Positions 17,138 through 25,544 of a DNA stretch of 64,000 nt are shown here, piece after piece. Made by a program: the position numbers and the translations under genes. Position 1 is the first letter of the stretch; each line of letters starts with the position of its first letter. The notes under the pieces were generated by a model. It searched no databases and was not told the DNA's origin. It saw only the letters and a program-made list of their open reading frames with translations. The stretch comes from an uncultured Lachnospiraceae bacterium (GTDB lineage Bacteria; Bacillota; Clostridia; Lachnospirales; Lachnospiraceae). The stretch spans positions 1-64,000 of the forward strand of contig CAJUJK010000020.1 of assembly GCA_910586705.1 (NCBI GenBank). The letters are read 5' to 3'.

Positions 17138-18907
17138 TCACTGTTGACTTTTCTCCACCCCGCGTCTCATCTCCACCTGCTCCGCGTAAACGGCGAATGC
17201 GGACGGAATCGGATAGTTGGTCCGCGTCTCTTCCGGTTCCACAAAGACAAACCCTTCCATCTCCTGCCCCGGTCCTTTCACGGCAAGCTCGTCCACCCGG
17301 ATCAGATACCCGGTCATATGCCATTCTTTGTGGGTAAACACATGTTTCGCAGGGGGAAGCCTGCGGATTCTGATAGGTGAAAGACCGATCTCTCTGAGGT
17401 AAGCGCTGACCTGCGTCTCTTCACAGTGCCCCGCCAGAGAAGGAAATTCATACAGACCCGCCAGAAGCCCGCTCTCCGGTCTTTTGCGGAGCGCCACCCG
17501 CTCCGCGTCCTGTATCACGAGGATAGTCTTTTCCTCCACACTTCTCGGCTTCTTTTTCGCCTTCTTCGGAAACTCCGCCGTCCGTCCATCCTCTCTCGCA
17601 AGGCAGAGTCCTTTCCACGGGCACGCCTCACACCTAGGTGCGCCATTCGGTATACATACCATCGCCCCCAGTTCCATGAGCGCCTGATTGAAGTCCCCGG
17701 GACGGTCCGCCGGCATCACGTCAGCCAGATCCTCCTCCACAGCCTTTTTCACCTTTGCGTTCAAGATATCGCGGTCATCCGCCCGCAGCCTTGAAAGGAT
17801 CCGCAGCACATTGCCGTCTACCGCAGGGTGCGCCCTCCCGAATGCAATGGAAGAAACTGCACCCGCCGTATAGCTGCCAATCCCCGGAAGCGACTGTATT
17901 TTCGCATAGTCGTCCGGCATCTCTCCGCCATACTCCGAGACGAGTATCTCCGCCGCTTTTTTCAGATTTCTGGCGCGGTTATAATACCCCAGACCTTCCC
18001 AGAGTTTGAGAAGCTTCTCCTCCTCCACCGCCGCCAGACTTCGGATGTCGGGCAGCGCCTGCAAAAAGCGGTCGTAATAGGGTTTCACCGCCTCCACCCT
18101 TGTCTGCTGCAGCATAATCTCCGAAAGCCATACATGATAGGGCGTCGGTTCCTCCCGCCATGGCAGAATCCGCCTGCCCGCGTCATACCATGCAAGAAGG
18201 GGCTGCGCAATCCTGTCAAGGCTGTCCAGAAAAACCGGCAGAGAGGCATCCATCTCCATGCCATCCTCCCTCACAAGACAGTCGTAGGCAAGCAGCCGGA
18301 CCCCTTCTCTTCTGGCACGTCTAAGCGCTTCGCCAAACGCCGGCTGGGTTTCCCAGTTCGGCTCCACAAAGCTGACACCCTTCATCTGGATCACAAACAG
18401 AAGATACGCCTCATACCCCTGCCTGTGCGCCTCAATCAGCTCCTCCACATGCCTGACCGCACGCTCGGAGGGCGCGTCGGGAAAAGCTGCCACCCCTTCT
18501 CTCTCCAGAGTCACACCCTTGACCTCGATAAAAGCCTTCTTCCCGGACTCGCTCTCCACGTAGAAATCAAAGCGGGAACTGCCGAACGTTTTCTCCGGTC
18601 TGACCAGACTGACGTCCCCATAGAGTCCGCCTGCACGCAGCCACTCACCTGCCACCTTGTTCGGCGCATTGGAGTCCATATTGACCAGATGTCCCTCCTT
18701 CTCCACCGCCACAAGATCGTATGCGGTGGCGCGGCTTTCCTTCCCACTCTTCTCCAGATATACTTTCGCATGATCCGTCAGAAGTTCCCGGCATCTGCCC
18801 GTATTTTTCACATGCACCTTCGTCCGCACGCCCATCAGCTCCACATAGGCGATAAAACGGTTCGGACGCTCTAAAAATTCAGCGGCGACAATCTCTGTGT
18901 ACTTCAT
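17138..18907 (-). CDS. SfsA-MutY fusion: SfsA nuclease domain plus A/G-specific adenine glycosylase
   Basis: 589 residues. Residues 1 to about 228 are a complete SfsA protein (VHVKNTGRCREL, RFDFYVE, IEVKGVTLEREGVAAFPDAP). The remainder is a full MutY: ILPWREEPTPYHVWLSEIML with the catalytic Glu, LPGIGSYTAGAVSSIAFG, VDGNVLRILSR with the catalytic Asp, a 4Fe-4S site of four Cys (C-x7-C-x2-C-x5-C), and a C-terminal NUDIX-like domain with HVFTHKEWHM for 8-oxoguanine recognition. MutY removes adenine paired with 8-oxoG; SfsA is a sugar-fermentation-linked or DNA/RNA nuclease domain. GGAGCAGGAT precedes the ATG. The fusion is in one uninterrupted frame. Confidence 0.9.
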   Translation of the reverse strand: MKYTEIVAAEFLERPNRFIAYVELMGVRTKVHVKNTGRCRELLTDHAKVYLEKSGKESRATAYDLVAVEKEGHLVNMDSNAPNKVAGEWLRAGGLYGDVSLVRPEKTFGSSRFDFYVESESGKKAFIEVKGVTLEREGVAAFPDAPSERAVRHVEELIEAHRQGYEAYLLFVIQMKGVSFVEPNWETQPAFGEALRRARREGVRLLAYDCLVREDGMEMDASLPVFLDSLDRIAQPLLAWYDAGRRILPWREEPTPYHVWLSEIMLQQTRVEAVKPYYDRFLQALPDIRSLAAVEEEKLLKLWEGLGYYNRARNLKKAAEILVSEYGGEMPDDYAKIQSLPGIGSYTAGAVSSIAFGRAHPAVDGNVLRILSRLRADDRDILNAKVKKAVEEDLADVMPADRPGDFNQALMELGAMVCIPNGAPRCEACPWKGLCLAREDGRTAEFPKKAKKKPRSVEEKTILVIQDAERVALRKRPESGLLAGLYEFPSLAGHCEETQVSAYLREIGLSPIRIRRLPPAKHVFTHKEWHMTGYLIRVDELAVKGPGQEMEGFVFVEPEETRTNYPIPSAFAVYAEQVEMRRGVEKSQQ

Positions 18908-18945
18908 ATCCTGCTCCCATGACTCCGCATCGCGGAACCTCTCCT

Positions 18946-19887
18946 TTAGCTGCTGTCCTTCTCTTCTATCTCAGCGACAGCTCCTCTGTTTTTATAGGGT
19001 ACCCGTGCTGAGGGCACCACCTCGGAAGCCGGGAGCGTGTGGGCGGACTGGTCGTCAAAGAATATGTGCGCGCCGAAAGCGTGCAGCACATCCTTCTTTC
19101 GGATGCCTCCCAGAAAGAACACCTCGTCGATGCGTACATCCCACGCCCGCAGCGTGCGGATCACACGCTCGTGAGCCGGCGCGCATCTCGTGGTGACAAG
19201 CGCGGTCCTGATCGGGCTTTCCTCTTTCGGGTAGTTGCCCTGCAGCTCGGACAGTGTCTTCAAAAACTTCGCAAAAGGTCCTGCCTGCAAAGGATTCTCC
19301 GCATTCCGCCGCTCGTTTTCCTCAAAAGCCTCCAAACCCTGTTCCTGAAAAATCCTCTCGGATTCATCCGAAAAGAGAACCGCATCACCGTCGAACGCCA
19401 CTCTGATCTGTCTGATCCTGTGCTCACAGTCATAGGTCGAAATCCCTTCCGTACAGATGATGCCCGCCGCGATGTTCGAGTCGATGGCGCGTTGCACGTC
19501 CTCCTCCCATGCCGACAGGAAAAGATCTGTCTTAAACGCCTCCAGATACGGTGCAAGCGATGCGCCTCCCGCCAGTACGGCGCGGGTAATGCGCAGCCCG
19601 TAATGCTCAACCGCCTTAAAGACTCTGAGCGACGTGTCCGGGCTGTTTCTGGACATAATAATCACCTCTACGCGCCCTTCCATACCCGGCAGCTCGTTCA
19701 GATTCAAAAGCGCACGCACCAACGGGAAACCGGGACCGGGACGCAGCAGTTCATCCTCGTGCTCCATCTGGTAACGGCTGTACGCCTCCACGCCCTCTTC
19801 CTCAAATATTTTGTTTTCAAATGTCAAATCGAACAATGTTCTGGACGAAACGCCCACCACGAGTTTGTTTTCCAGTTCGTAAGCCAT
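18946..19887 (-). CDS. cytosolic 5'-nucleotidase (NT5-I family)
   Basis: 313 residues. Matches the 5'-nucleotidase family related to eukaryotic cN-I: KLVVGVSSRTLFDLT at the N-terminus, PLVRALLNLNEL, EVIIMSRNSPDTSLRVF, VAFDGDAVLFSDESE (Asp-rich catalytic motif around residue 168), and a C-terminal LGGIRKKDVL-FFDDQ motif. Expected to dephosphorylate nucleoside monophosphates. It is followed 38 bases later by the SfsA-MutY fusion, suggesting an operon for nucleotide and DNA maintenance. Confidence 0.85.
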   Translation of the reverse strand: MAYELENKLVVGVSSRTLFDLTFENKIFEEEGVEAYSRYQMEHEDELLRPGPGFPLVRALLNLNELPGMEGRVEVIIMSRNSPDTSLRVFKAVEHYGLRITRAVLAGGASLAPYLEAFKTDLFLSAWEEDVQRAIDSNIAAGIICTEGISTYDCEHRIRQIRVAFDGDAVLFSDESERIFQEQGLEAFEENERRNAENPLQAGPFAKFLKTLSELQGNYPKEESPIRTALVTTRCAPAHERVIRTLRAWDVRIDEVFFLGGIRKKDVLHAFGAHIFFDDQSAHTLPASEVVPSARVPYKNRGAVAEIEEKDSS

Positions 19888-19948
19888 AAAGCACCCCCAT
19901 CCGTGATCTCTCCGGCGGAGGTGTGCCCTTATACAGACAGGAATCTGC

Positions 19949-20485
19949 CTATCTCAATCTATTGCACTCAAATTTCTCAAACGTCCGCAGACAATTCCTG
20001 AGTTCCAGATATCTGTCCTCCAGATCTCCCTCTTTAATCTCCAGATCTGACGATACCGCCATGGTATTGATCATGTCGTCCGTAATCCGGTTATGGAGGG
20101 AATCGAGAATCGTAAGTTTCTGTTCATAGGAATCCGCGTCGAGAAACGCCAACACCAGAGGATCAATATTCAGTTGTTCTTCCTCCGGCGTGGAAGCGAC
20201 AGATTCCTTCTGCCCGGAAAACTCCGGCAAAGCAGACGGTTCCTCATCTTCCATATCCTGCAGAAGTTCAAAGCGGTATCTCTGTTTCACCCCGGGATAT
20301 TTCTCACGGTCTACCTCCTCCATAAACATGGACAGCGGCCGCACAAATATCTCAAAAGTGCCGTACATCGCCTGATAAACCACCATCAGTTCTCTCGTCT
20401 CACTGTGTTTCGCAAGACAGCGGATCTGATATAAATTGCCCTTAAAATGTCTGTACATTTCCTGTGGTCTGGGATTATGTCTCAT
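19949..20485 (-). CDS. DUF1653 domain protein
   Basis: 178 residues. The N-terminal 75 residues match DUF1653: YRHFKGNLYQIRCLAKHSET, VVYQAMYG, and VRPLSMFMEEVD. The C-terminal half is acidic and helical with no recognised domain. AAGGAGA lies 5 bases before the ATG. DUF1653 proteins are small beta proteins of unknown role. The gene has a TAGACA-17-TATACT promoter just upstream and, further up, two LexA-type boxes. Confidence 0.75.
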   Translation of the reverse strand: MRHNPRPQEMYRHFKGNLYQIRCLAKHSETRELMVVYQAMYGTFEIFVRPLSMFMEEVDREKYPGVKQRYRFELLQDMEDEEPSALPEFSGQKESVASTPEEEQLNIDPLVLAFLDADSYEQKLTILDSLHNRITDDMINTMAVSSDLEIKEGDLEDRYLELRNCLRTFEKFECNRLR

Positions 20486-20560
20486 AGGAATCTCCTTTTT
20501 CGTAAATTTTCTCTATTAGTATAATCCCAAAATATGCAAATGTCTATCCGCGGCGCAGAC

Positions 20561-20614
20561 CTAACGGTCAACGGCAAAAAATTGCTTCGCAATTCTTTCC
20601 TGAATAGTTTTCAC
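20561..20614 (-). other. possible 17-codon leader peptide or gene remnant behind the LexA boxes
   Basis: A GTG-initiated frame reads MKTIQERIAKQFFAVDR and stops. An AGGAAA lies only two or three bases before the GTG, so translation is doubtful. It overlaps a weak terminator-like stem AATTGC/GCAATT followed by TTTT. Listed because it is the only reading frame directly behind the SOS-type promoter. Confidence 0.25.
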
Positions 20615-20625
20615 TTTCCTGTTTC

Positions 20626-20682
20626 AGAACATTTGTTCTGTGTTTTTATTTTAGAACAAACGTTCTGCTTCGTCAAGTGTAA
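20626..20682 (-). promoter_or_regulatory. two LexA (SOS) boxes in a minus-strand promoter
   Basis: Two exact GAAC-N4-GTTC palindromes, GAACATTTGTTC (20627-20638) and GAACAAACGTTC (20654-20665), lie 15 bases apart. On the minus strand TTGACG is followed after 17 bases by TAAAAT, and the second box sits inside that spacer. This is the layout of a LexA-repressed promoter of Gram-positive bacteria. The transcript runs toward the DUF1653 gene about 145 bases away. Confidence 0.7.
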
Positions 20683-21032
20683 ATAATGGAAATTTCCTCC
20701 ACCTCACCGAAAAACGCCTCGCAGCGCAGTTCCTCTGTCAGCCTCTTTCTGCCATCCTCGTCAAGGCTTTCGATTCCTCTGTGGTGAATCTCAACCCGGT
20801 AGCTTCTCGCTCCGCCATTCTCCCTCGTCCAAGTGATTGTCACGCCGCTGTCCCGATATCCGCGCTCCTCCAGAATCCCTTTCGTCCGCTCTCTGAAAGT
20901 ATCCTCAAGCAGCGCATATCTCTCATTTTCCTGTGTGTAATCATTCCGCTCCTTACTCATCACCGTTCCGCTCACACAGAAAGCGGAAGCCAGAACCAGA
21001 AACGCCGTAATCAGGCTTAACCCCTTTTTCAT
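20673..21032 (-). CDS. small secreted protein of unknown function
   Basis: 119 residues. A signal peptide is visible (MKKGLSLITAFLVLASAFCVSG), with cleavage likely near residue 24. The mature part has mixed strand and helix (VTITWTRENGG, YRVEIHHRGIESL) and resembles no family I recognise. The TGA stop overlaps the -35 box of the SOS-type promoter. It may be exported or lipid-free and periplasmic-face; no operon partner is obvious. Confidence 0.6.
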   Translation of the reverse strand: MKKGLSLITAFLVLASAFCVSGTVMSKERNDYTQENERYALLEDTFRERTKGILEERGYRDSGVTITWTRENGGARSYRVEIHHRGIESLDEDGRKRLTEELRCEAFFGEVEEISIIYT

Positions 21033-21091
21033 ATGTCACACCCCCTTGTTGGAACCACTATAGCACTTTGTAAGTCCTTTAAACGGGACAT

Positions 21092-21136
21092 AAAAAAAAG
21101 AAACAGCAAAATCTGATTTCGCAGATTTCCTGTCTC
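21092..21136 (-). terminator. intrinsic terminator after the 97-residue gene
   Basis: On the minus strand GACAGGAAATCTG pairs with CAGATTTTGCTGTTTC, followed directly by T8. Confidence 0.85.
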
Positions 21137-21168
21137 TTTTCCTCTTCTATTTGGTTTACATAATTCTT

Positions 21169-21462
21169 CTATTCTTCCACCGGCTTATACCTGTCGAAAA
21201 TCTTGTCGCCGCTGCACACATGCCTTGAGCCGTCGCTCTCGGTAATGATATAATCGCCCTCGGCAATGAATGTCTTTCCTCTCTTATGGATGATATAGGG
21301 ACATACAATCGCGCCGTTATCCTTCTTGATCTGGACAAGGGCATCCGTGACAAACCAGCCTCTTGTCATCACATCCGTCCACAGCTCGACGCCGTCCTCC
21401 ATGCCCTTACCGACCTCATATTTCTCCACTTCCACCTCAAAAGCCGCACGTATACATTTCAT
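21169..21462 (-). CDS. conserved small protein, PGDYG-like
   Basis: 97 residues. The C-terminal half has PYIIHKRGKTFIAEGDYIIT followed by a Cys and DKIFDRYKPVEE, which looks like the PGDYG-type fold (a short beta domain ending in an EGDYII motif). Function unknown. AAAGGAGGAATTTATT precedes the ATG. It lies just downstream of thrH and a GTTTACATAA motif sits six bases after its stop. Confidence 0.55.
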   Translation of the reverse strand: MKCIRAAFEVEVEKYEVGKGMEDGVELWTDVMTRGWFVTDALVQIKKDNGAIVCPYIIHKRGKTFIAEGDYIITESDGSRHVCSGDKIFDRYKPVEE

Positions 21463-21499
21463 AATAAATTCCTCCTTTCACCTTTCGTACCGCCGCATA

Positions 21500-22111
21500 T
21501 TACCGCTCTATCGCTTCCTTCAGGGCGTCAAACAGCTCCTCATACGTCTCATAAGCGGGTATCTGCGGATAATCTTTCTTGATCTGTTCCGTACTCTTAA
21601 ACAAAAATCCTGCCTTTCCCGCCTGAATCATAGCCAGATCGTTATGGCTGTCCCCGGCGGCAATCGTCTCATACCCGATGGACTGTAACGCCTTCACCGT
21701 GGTGAGTTTGGACTCTTTGACACGCATCTTAAACCCTGTGATCTCCCCATCCGGCGCCACCTCAAGGGTATTGCAGAAAATCGTCGGCAGACCAAGCTTT
21801 TCGATCAGCGGTCCCGCAAACTGGGTAAAGGTATCGCTGATGATGATAACCTGTGTCATGCGCCTCAACTTATCCAGAAACTCCTTCGCGCCCGGAAGCG
21901 GGTCTATCTTCGAGATCGTCTCCTGAATCTCCTTAAGCCCCAGTCCGTGCTCCCGCAGAATGCCGAGCCGCCAGTTCATCAGCTTATCATAATCAGGCTC
22001 GTCCCTCGTCGTTCTGGTAAGCTCCGGAATACCGCTCTCCTTCGCAAAGGCAATCCAGATCTCCGGCACCAGCACGCCCTCAAGATCCAGACAAACAATA
22101 TACATACTCAT
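21500..22111 (-). CDS. thrH: bifunctional phosphoserine phosphatase/homoserine phosphotransferase
   Basis: 203 residues. HAD-family enzyme; the N-terminus YIVCLDLEGVLVPEIW (DxE in place of DxD) is the ThrH signature, followed by IIISDTFTQFAGPL (motif II) and AAGDSHNDLAMIQAG (motif III). ThrH dephosphorylates phosphoserine and can pass the phosphate to homoserine. The start is set by GGAGG six bases before the ATG; a longer frame upstream is rejected. Links to the hom/lysC threonine pathway elsewhere in the window. Confidence 0.9.
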   Translation of the reverse strand: MSMYIVCLDLEGVLVPEIWIAFAKESGIPELTRTTRDEPDYDKLMNWRLGILREHGLGLKEIQETISKIDPLPGAKEFLDKLRRMTQVIIISDTFTQFAGPLIEKLGLPTIFCNTLEVAPDGEITGFKMRVKESKLTTVKALQSIGYETIAAGDSHNDLAMIQAGKAGFLFKSTEQIKKDYPQIPAYETYEELFDALKEAIER

Positions 22112-22275
22112 GTCATGCCTCCAATTATCTCTCATGTAAGTAAATGACGGTAAATAATCATTCCGCTTACTATTGTACTGTAAAGATACCCCCGTGCGCA
22201 ACCGAAAGTTTTTCGCCGGCAGCAAAACTTCTATACTAACGACAAGCTTTCACCGACGGCACGGAGCTATTTTCC

Positions 22276-23268
22276 TCACGCTTTCCCCGACTGCATACTC
22301 CGGCGCACAATCAGAAGCTCCACGCTCATCACGTCGTTCATCCTTCCCGTCTTGACTGCCTCCTCCGTCTCCACACAGTCCGTCAGCGCCCGCTTTAACT
22401 CCGCCTCCTTAAATTTCGCCGCCTGACTGACATATTTCCCGGCGATAAAGCCCTTCAGCCCCACTTTCTCACCGATGCTGCGCGTGTCATACCCTTTGTT
22501 CTTCAGCTCCTTCACCTGCAAAAGCAGGTTAAACTGTCTGGCGATCAGAAACAGAATCCGCATGGGCGGCTCCTTTAAGGTCAGCAGATCGTAGTACAGT
22601 TCCATCGCCTTCTTCTGTTTTTTGTCCGCCACGGCCTCCACCATGTCAAAGATGCGGCTGCCGATCTGCCGGACGCAGACCGCCTCAATGTCCTGCGCCG
22701 TAACCACATCCCGCTCCAGGGCGTAACACACCAGTTTCTCCACCTCGCCGCGGATATTTTCCATATCCGTACCCGTCTTTTCCAGAAAAAAGTCAAGATC
22801 CCGCTGGGTGATCCGCTTTCCATCCTTTATGAGAAGTTCCGCAACCCAGCGTTTCAGCACACCGTCGTCGGGCGTTTTGCACTCGATCACCCGTCCCTTT
22901 GTGGCGACCGCCTTGTAGAGTTTACTCCTCTTATCGACCTCCGCCTCCACGAACAGGAAATAGGCGCTGGGCGCAGGGTCCGCCAGATACGCCGCAAGGT
23001 CCTCCCCGCCCTTCTTGAAAAAACCGCTGTTCTCTATGACAAGAACCCGTCTCTCGGCAAGAAACGGCATGGTCTGCGCCAGATCGATCACCTCTCCCGG
23101 CACGATGCCTTTTCCCTCGAAACAGTTCAGATTCATCAGGTCACCGTCACCCATAAGCGCCTTCTTCACCCTGTCCCTGTACTGTCTGCGCAGGTACGCC
23201 TCATCCCCGCACAGAAGATATGCCTGTTTTAATGTCCCTTCCCGGATTTCTTCGTTTAGCTTTTTCAT
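22276..23268 (-). CDS. holA: DNA polymerase III subunit delta
   Basis: 330 residues, normal length for HolA. The AAA+-like N-terminus (GTLKQAYLLCGDEAYLRRQY), the ENSGFF segment, and the C-terminal helical region (PPMRILFLIARQFNLLLQVKEL, then GLKGFIAGKYVSQA) are typical. Delta opens the beta clamp during loading. It sits downstream of comEC, as in many Firmicutes. Confidence 0.92.
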   Translation of the reverse strand: MKKLNEEIREGTLKQAYLLCGDEAYLRRQYRDRVKKALMGDGDLMNLNCFEGKGIVPGEVIDLAQTMPFLAERRVLVIENSGFFKKGGEDLAAYLADPAPSAYFLFVEAEVDKRSKLYKAVATKGRVIECKTPDDGVLKRWVAELLIKDGKRITQRDLDFFLEKTGTDMENIRGEVEKLVCYALERDVVTAQDIEAVCVRQIGSRIFDMVEAVADKKQKKAMELYYDLLTLKEPPMRILFLIARQFNLLLQVKELKNKGYDTRSIGEKVGLKGFIAGKYVSQAAKFKEAELKRALTDCVETEEAVKTGRMNDVMSVELLIVRRSMQSGKA

Positions 23269-23320
23269 AATTAACAGTATAATCTGTCATCCGGCAAAAA
23301 ACAACTCTGTTTCAAAAGGT

Positions 23321-24277
23321 CTAAAACCGGTGTCCGCCTCCGCCGCCGCTTCGACCGCCTCCCCGGCTTCCACCGCTGCTCCGCCCGCTGCCACTCCGGC
23401 TTCCGCCGCTGCTGCCGCTGCTTCTCGGGCGGTAAGTGCGGCTCTCCCGGACAAAAAACGCCTGCGGCTGTGTATAGCGGAAATAATTCCCGGCGTTCCC
23501 CAGCATCTCCCGTCTGCGGGGTTTCCCGATCCGTGTGACAAAACACACCAGACCATAGTTTAACAGCAGCGCCAGAATCATTGCCAGCAGGGCGTTGCTG
23601 ATATATTTCATGGGCTGGGCAATCCGGTTTCCCTTAAGAAGCGCAAACGCCTGCCCGTATACCTGCACCGCGCATTGATAATAGTCGCCGTCTGTGGCAT
23701 AGGGGTACACATTGTCCGTGATCGTATCGGCATAGGATTCGGTGACCACCCGGTAGACATCCCCGTCACAGTGTATCCACAGCATACGGTTGTCCATATC
23801 GATCAGCAGGAGAATGCCGCTGGCGGTACCGACCTTTTCTCTGTAATACTCCCCCGCGTAGGAAGCCGTATTCCAGACGCTGCTGTCCGTGGTCTTAAAA
23901 ATAGCATTTCCGTATGCCGTGATATCCTCCATCGCCGACGCGAGTTCCCGCTTTTCCCCGGCATCCAGAAGCCGCGCGCTATCTTCCACGAACACCTTGT
24001 AACCCGTATCTGGATTTATGTAAACCTCTTCGTCGACCTCCGTATCTGAATTTATGTAAATCTCTTCATCGACATCCGTATCTGGATTTATGTAAACTTC
24101 TTCATCGACATCCGTCCCTGTCTCCCCATCTTCCGCCACAAACTGATAAAATGTCCCGGCACGACGCAACTGGTGCAGCTTCACGATCATTTCCACAAAT
24201 GTAAAGATCACAACTACCACAAGTGTGATCAAGGCACATAGCAGAATCCTTCGTCTCAATTTAGAATTCTCAGACAT
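23321..24277 (-). CDS. TPM domain membrane protein with a triplicated 12-residue repeat
   Basis: 318 residues. One membrane helix (about 12-32) is followed by three tandem copies of a 12-residue unit, TDVDEE(V/I)YIN(P/S)D (about 55-92), a TPM/YgcG-like domain (FVEDSARLLDAGEKREL to DGDVYRVV), a second membrane helix (about 225-245), and a Gly/Ser/Arg-rich tail ending GGGGGHRF. The tail and TPM domain are typical of YgcG-type envelope proteins. The DNA repeat unit is 36 bases (about 24006-24113). Start chosen behind GGAGGGGATGAGA; it overlaps the upstream gene by 8 bases. Confidence 0.75.
   Translation of the reverse strand: MSENSKLRRRILLCALITLVVVVIFTFVEMIVKLHQLRRAGTFYQFVAEDGETGTDVDEEVYINPDTDVDEEIYINSDTEVDEEVYINPDTGYKVFVEDSARLLDAGEKRELASAMEDITAYGNAIFKTTDSSVWNTASYAGEYYREKVGTASGILLLIDMDNRMLWIHCDGDVYRVVTESYADTITDNVYPYATDGDYYQCAVQVYGQAFALLKGNRIAQPMKYISNALLAMILALLLNYGLVCFVTRIGKPRRREMLGNAGNYFRYTQPQAFFVRESRTYRPRSSGSSGGSRSGSGRSSGGSRGGGRSGGGGGHRF
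24001..24115. repeat. three tandem 36-bp repeats inside the TPM gene
   Basis: Three in-frame 36-base units, more than 85 percent alike by eye, each containing TTATGTAAA(C/T). They encode the TDVDEEVYINPD repeat and are likely to vary in copy number between strains. Confidence 0.85.
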
Positions 24278-25544
24278 TCTCATCCCCTCCCCTCCTGCCA
24301 AGCTGCGGCAGCTTTCTCGTCGTCAGCGTATTATGTCTCTCAATGATATCCAGTAACGTCCAGACCACCGCCGCCATGGAGACCACCGCCCCGCCGTAAT
24401 AGTACAGGTCGGCAACCGGGTTCCATATCATTATCACAAAGGCGAACAGGATTGCCGCGACAGGTTTCACCAGCACGGGAAGCATCTCTTTTACCATGCC
24501 TTTCCGCACAGGCTTCTGCCGCCGCTCCAAAGTCACGACGCGTATCAAGCCAAACCCGCACAGAAGAGCTGCAAGCACAGCCAGACTGCTCTCACTACGC
24601 ACAGCCACAAACATCATAGCCGTCGGCATAAAAAACATAAAGATCAGCGCCCCTGCCAAAATCTGCAACAGCTTGATTCCGCTGGCGGAAAGTCCGAAGA
24701 TTCTTTCCTCTTCCACCCGGACATACCGCCCTGCGGCGTGCATATACCCCTTATCGTCTTCCCTCAGTTCTCTCTCCCTGATCCGTGATGTCTGGACACA
24801 GGACACCACCGCGCAGACAGCCGCCAGAAACGCCGCCAGAAATAAGGCATTGCCCGGCGTGATGGTAAAACGCAGATTCAGCAGGAAAAACAGCGGAACC
24901 GCCAGAAGCAGGGAACCCACCACGTACTTTTTTCTGTCCACAGGCAGATCCGCCGCCGCTTTTCCCGTCTGCCCGTTTACCACGGCGTATGCTATCCTGT
25001 CACCCCTTTTATAGGAGAGAAACCACACGGGAAGCATGGCAAGTTCCGCGGATGTACACGTCGGGCGAAGCGCATTTTTCAGCGCGTCCTTATTTCTCCC
25101 GTCCTTCACATGATACCGGGCGCACGTCCTGTTGCGCGAAAGCCGCGCATATCCATCCTCCGTCACAAGCTCATCGGCGTCCTGCCTGTACACTCTACTG
25201 TCCACATCCTTTGCGTCCGCATAGAAGCCGCTCAAAAAAGCCGGTGTAAAGGGCTTGCCCGCCTCCATTCCGTAGGGTGCGATGGCGCCGCTCAGCTCGT
25301 CGGAAAAATCCGCCGCCGCGTCGTAGGAAATCCCCCGGAATTTTTCGATATACGCCTCATCCTTCAATTCCTTCGGCGCAAATATGGCGCGGCGCATCAT
25401 TCTGGCATAGGAAGCCTTACAGTCCTCCTTTGTCTTGGAAAACGGAATGATGCGGGCAGGTCTCCTCCCCTTGCCGATCCTGCTCTCCAGAACAGCCGGG
25501 GAACCGCAGAAACAGCAGAATTTGGCGGTTCCCATTTCCCTCAT
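24270..25544 (-). CDS. membrane protein with N-terminal zinc-ribbon remnant
   Basis: About 424 residues from an ATG that overlaps the comEC stop (ATGA). The N-terminus has FCCFCGSPAVLESR followed by PARIIPFSKTKEDC, like the middle of clostridial zinc-ribbon membrane proteins that normally carry further Cys pairs ahead of this point. The gene may therefore be a short form, or truncated at its 5' end. Then a soluble domain (residues 60-190) and about six membrane helices (approximately 210-250, 305-350, 380-425). Its job is unknown. It overlaps the TPM gene by 8 bases, so the two are probably made together. Confidence 0.6.
   Translation of the reverse strand: MREMGTAKFCCFCGSPAVLESRIGKGRRPARIIPFSKTKEDCKASYARMMRRAIFAPKELKDEAYIEKFRGISYDAAADFSDELSGAIAPYGMEAGKPFTPAFLSGFYADAKDVDSRVYRQDADELVTEDGYARLSRNRTCARYHVKDGRNKDALKNALRPTCTSAELAMLPVWFLSYKRGDRIAYAVVNGQTGKAAADLPVDRKKYVVGSLLLAVPLFFLLNLRFTITPGNALFLAAFLAAVCAVVSCVQTSRIRERELREDDKGYMHAAGRYVRVEEERIFGLSASGIKLLQILAGALIFMFFMPTAMMFVAVRSESSLAVLAALLCGFGLIRVVTLERRQKPVRKGMVKEMLPVLVKPVAAILFAFVIMIWNPVADLYYYGGAVVSMAAVVWTLLDIIERHNTLTTRKLPQLGRRGGDENV

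Noticed and set aside
24001..24115. Possible CRISPR array
   Set aside because: Three contiguous in-frame 36-base coding repeats with no spacers and no cas genes.
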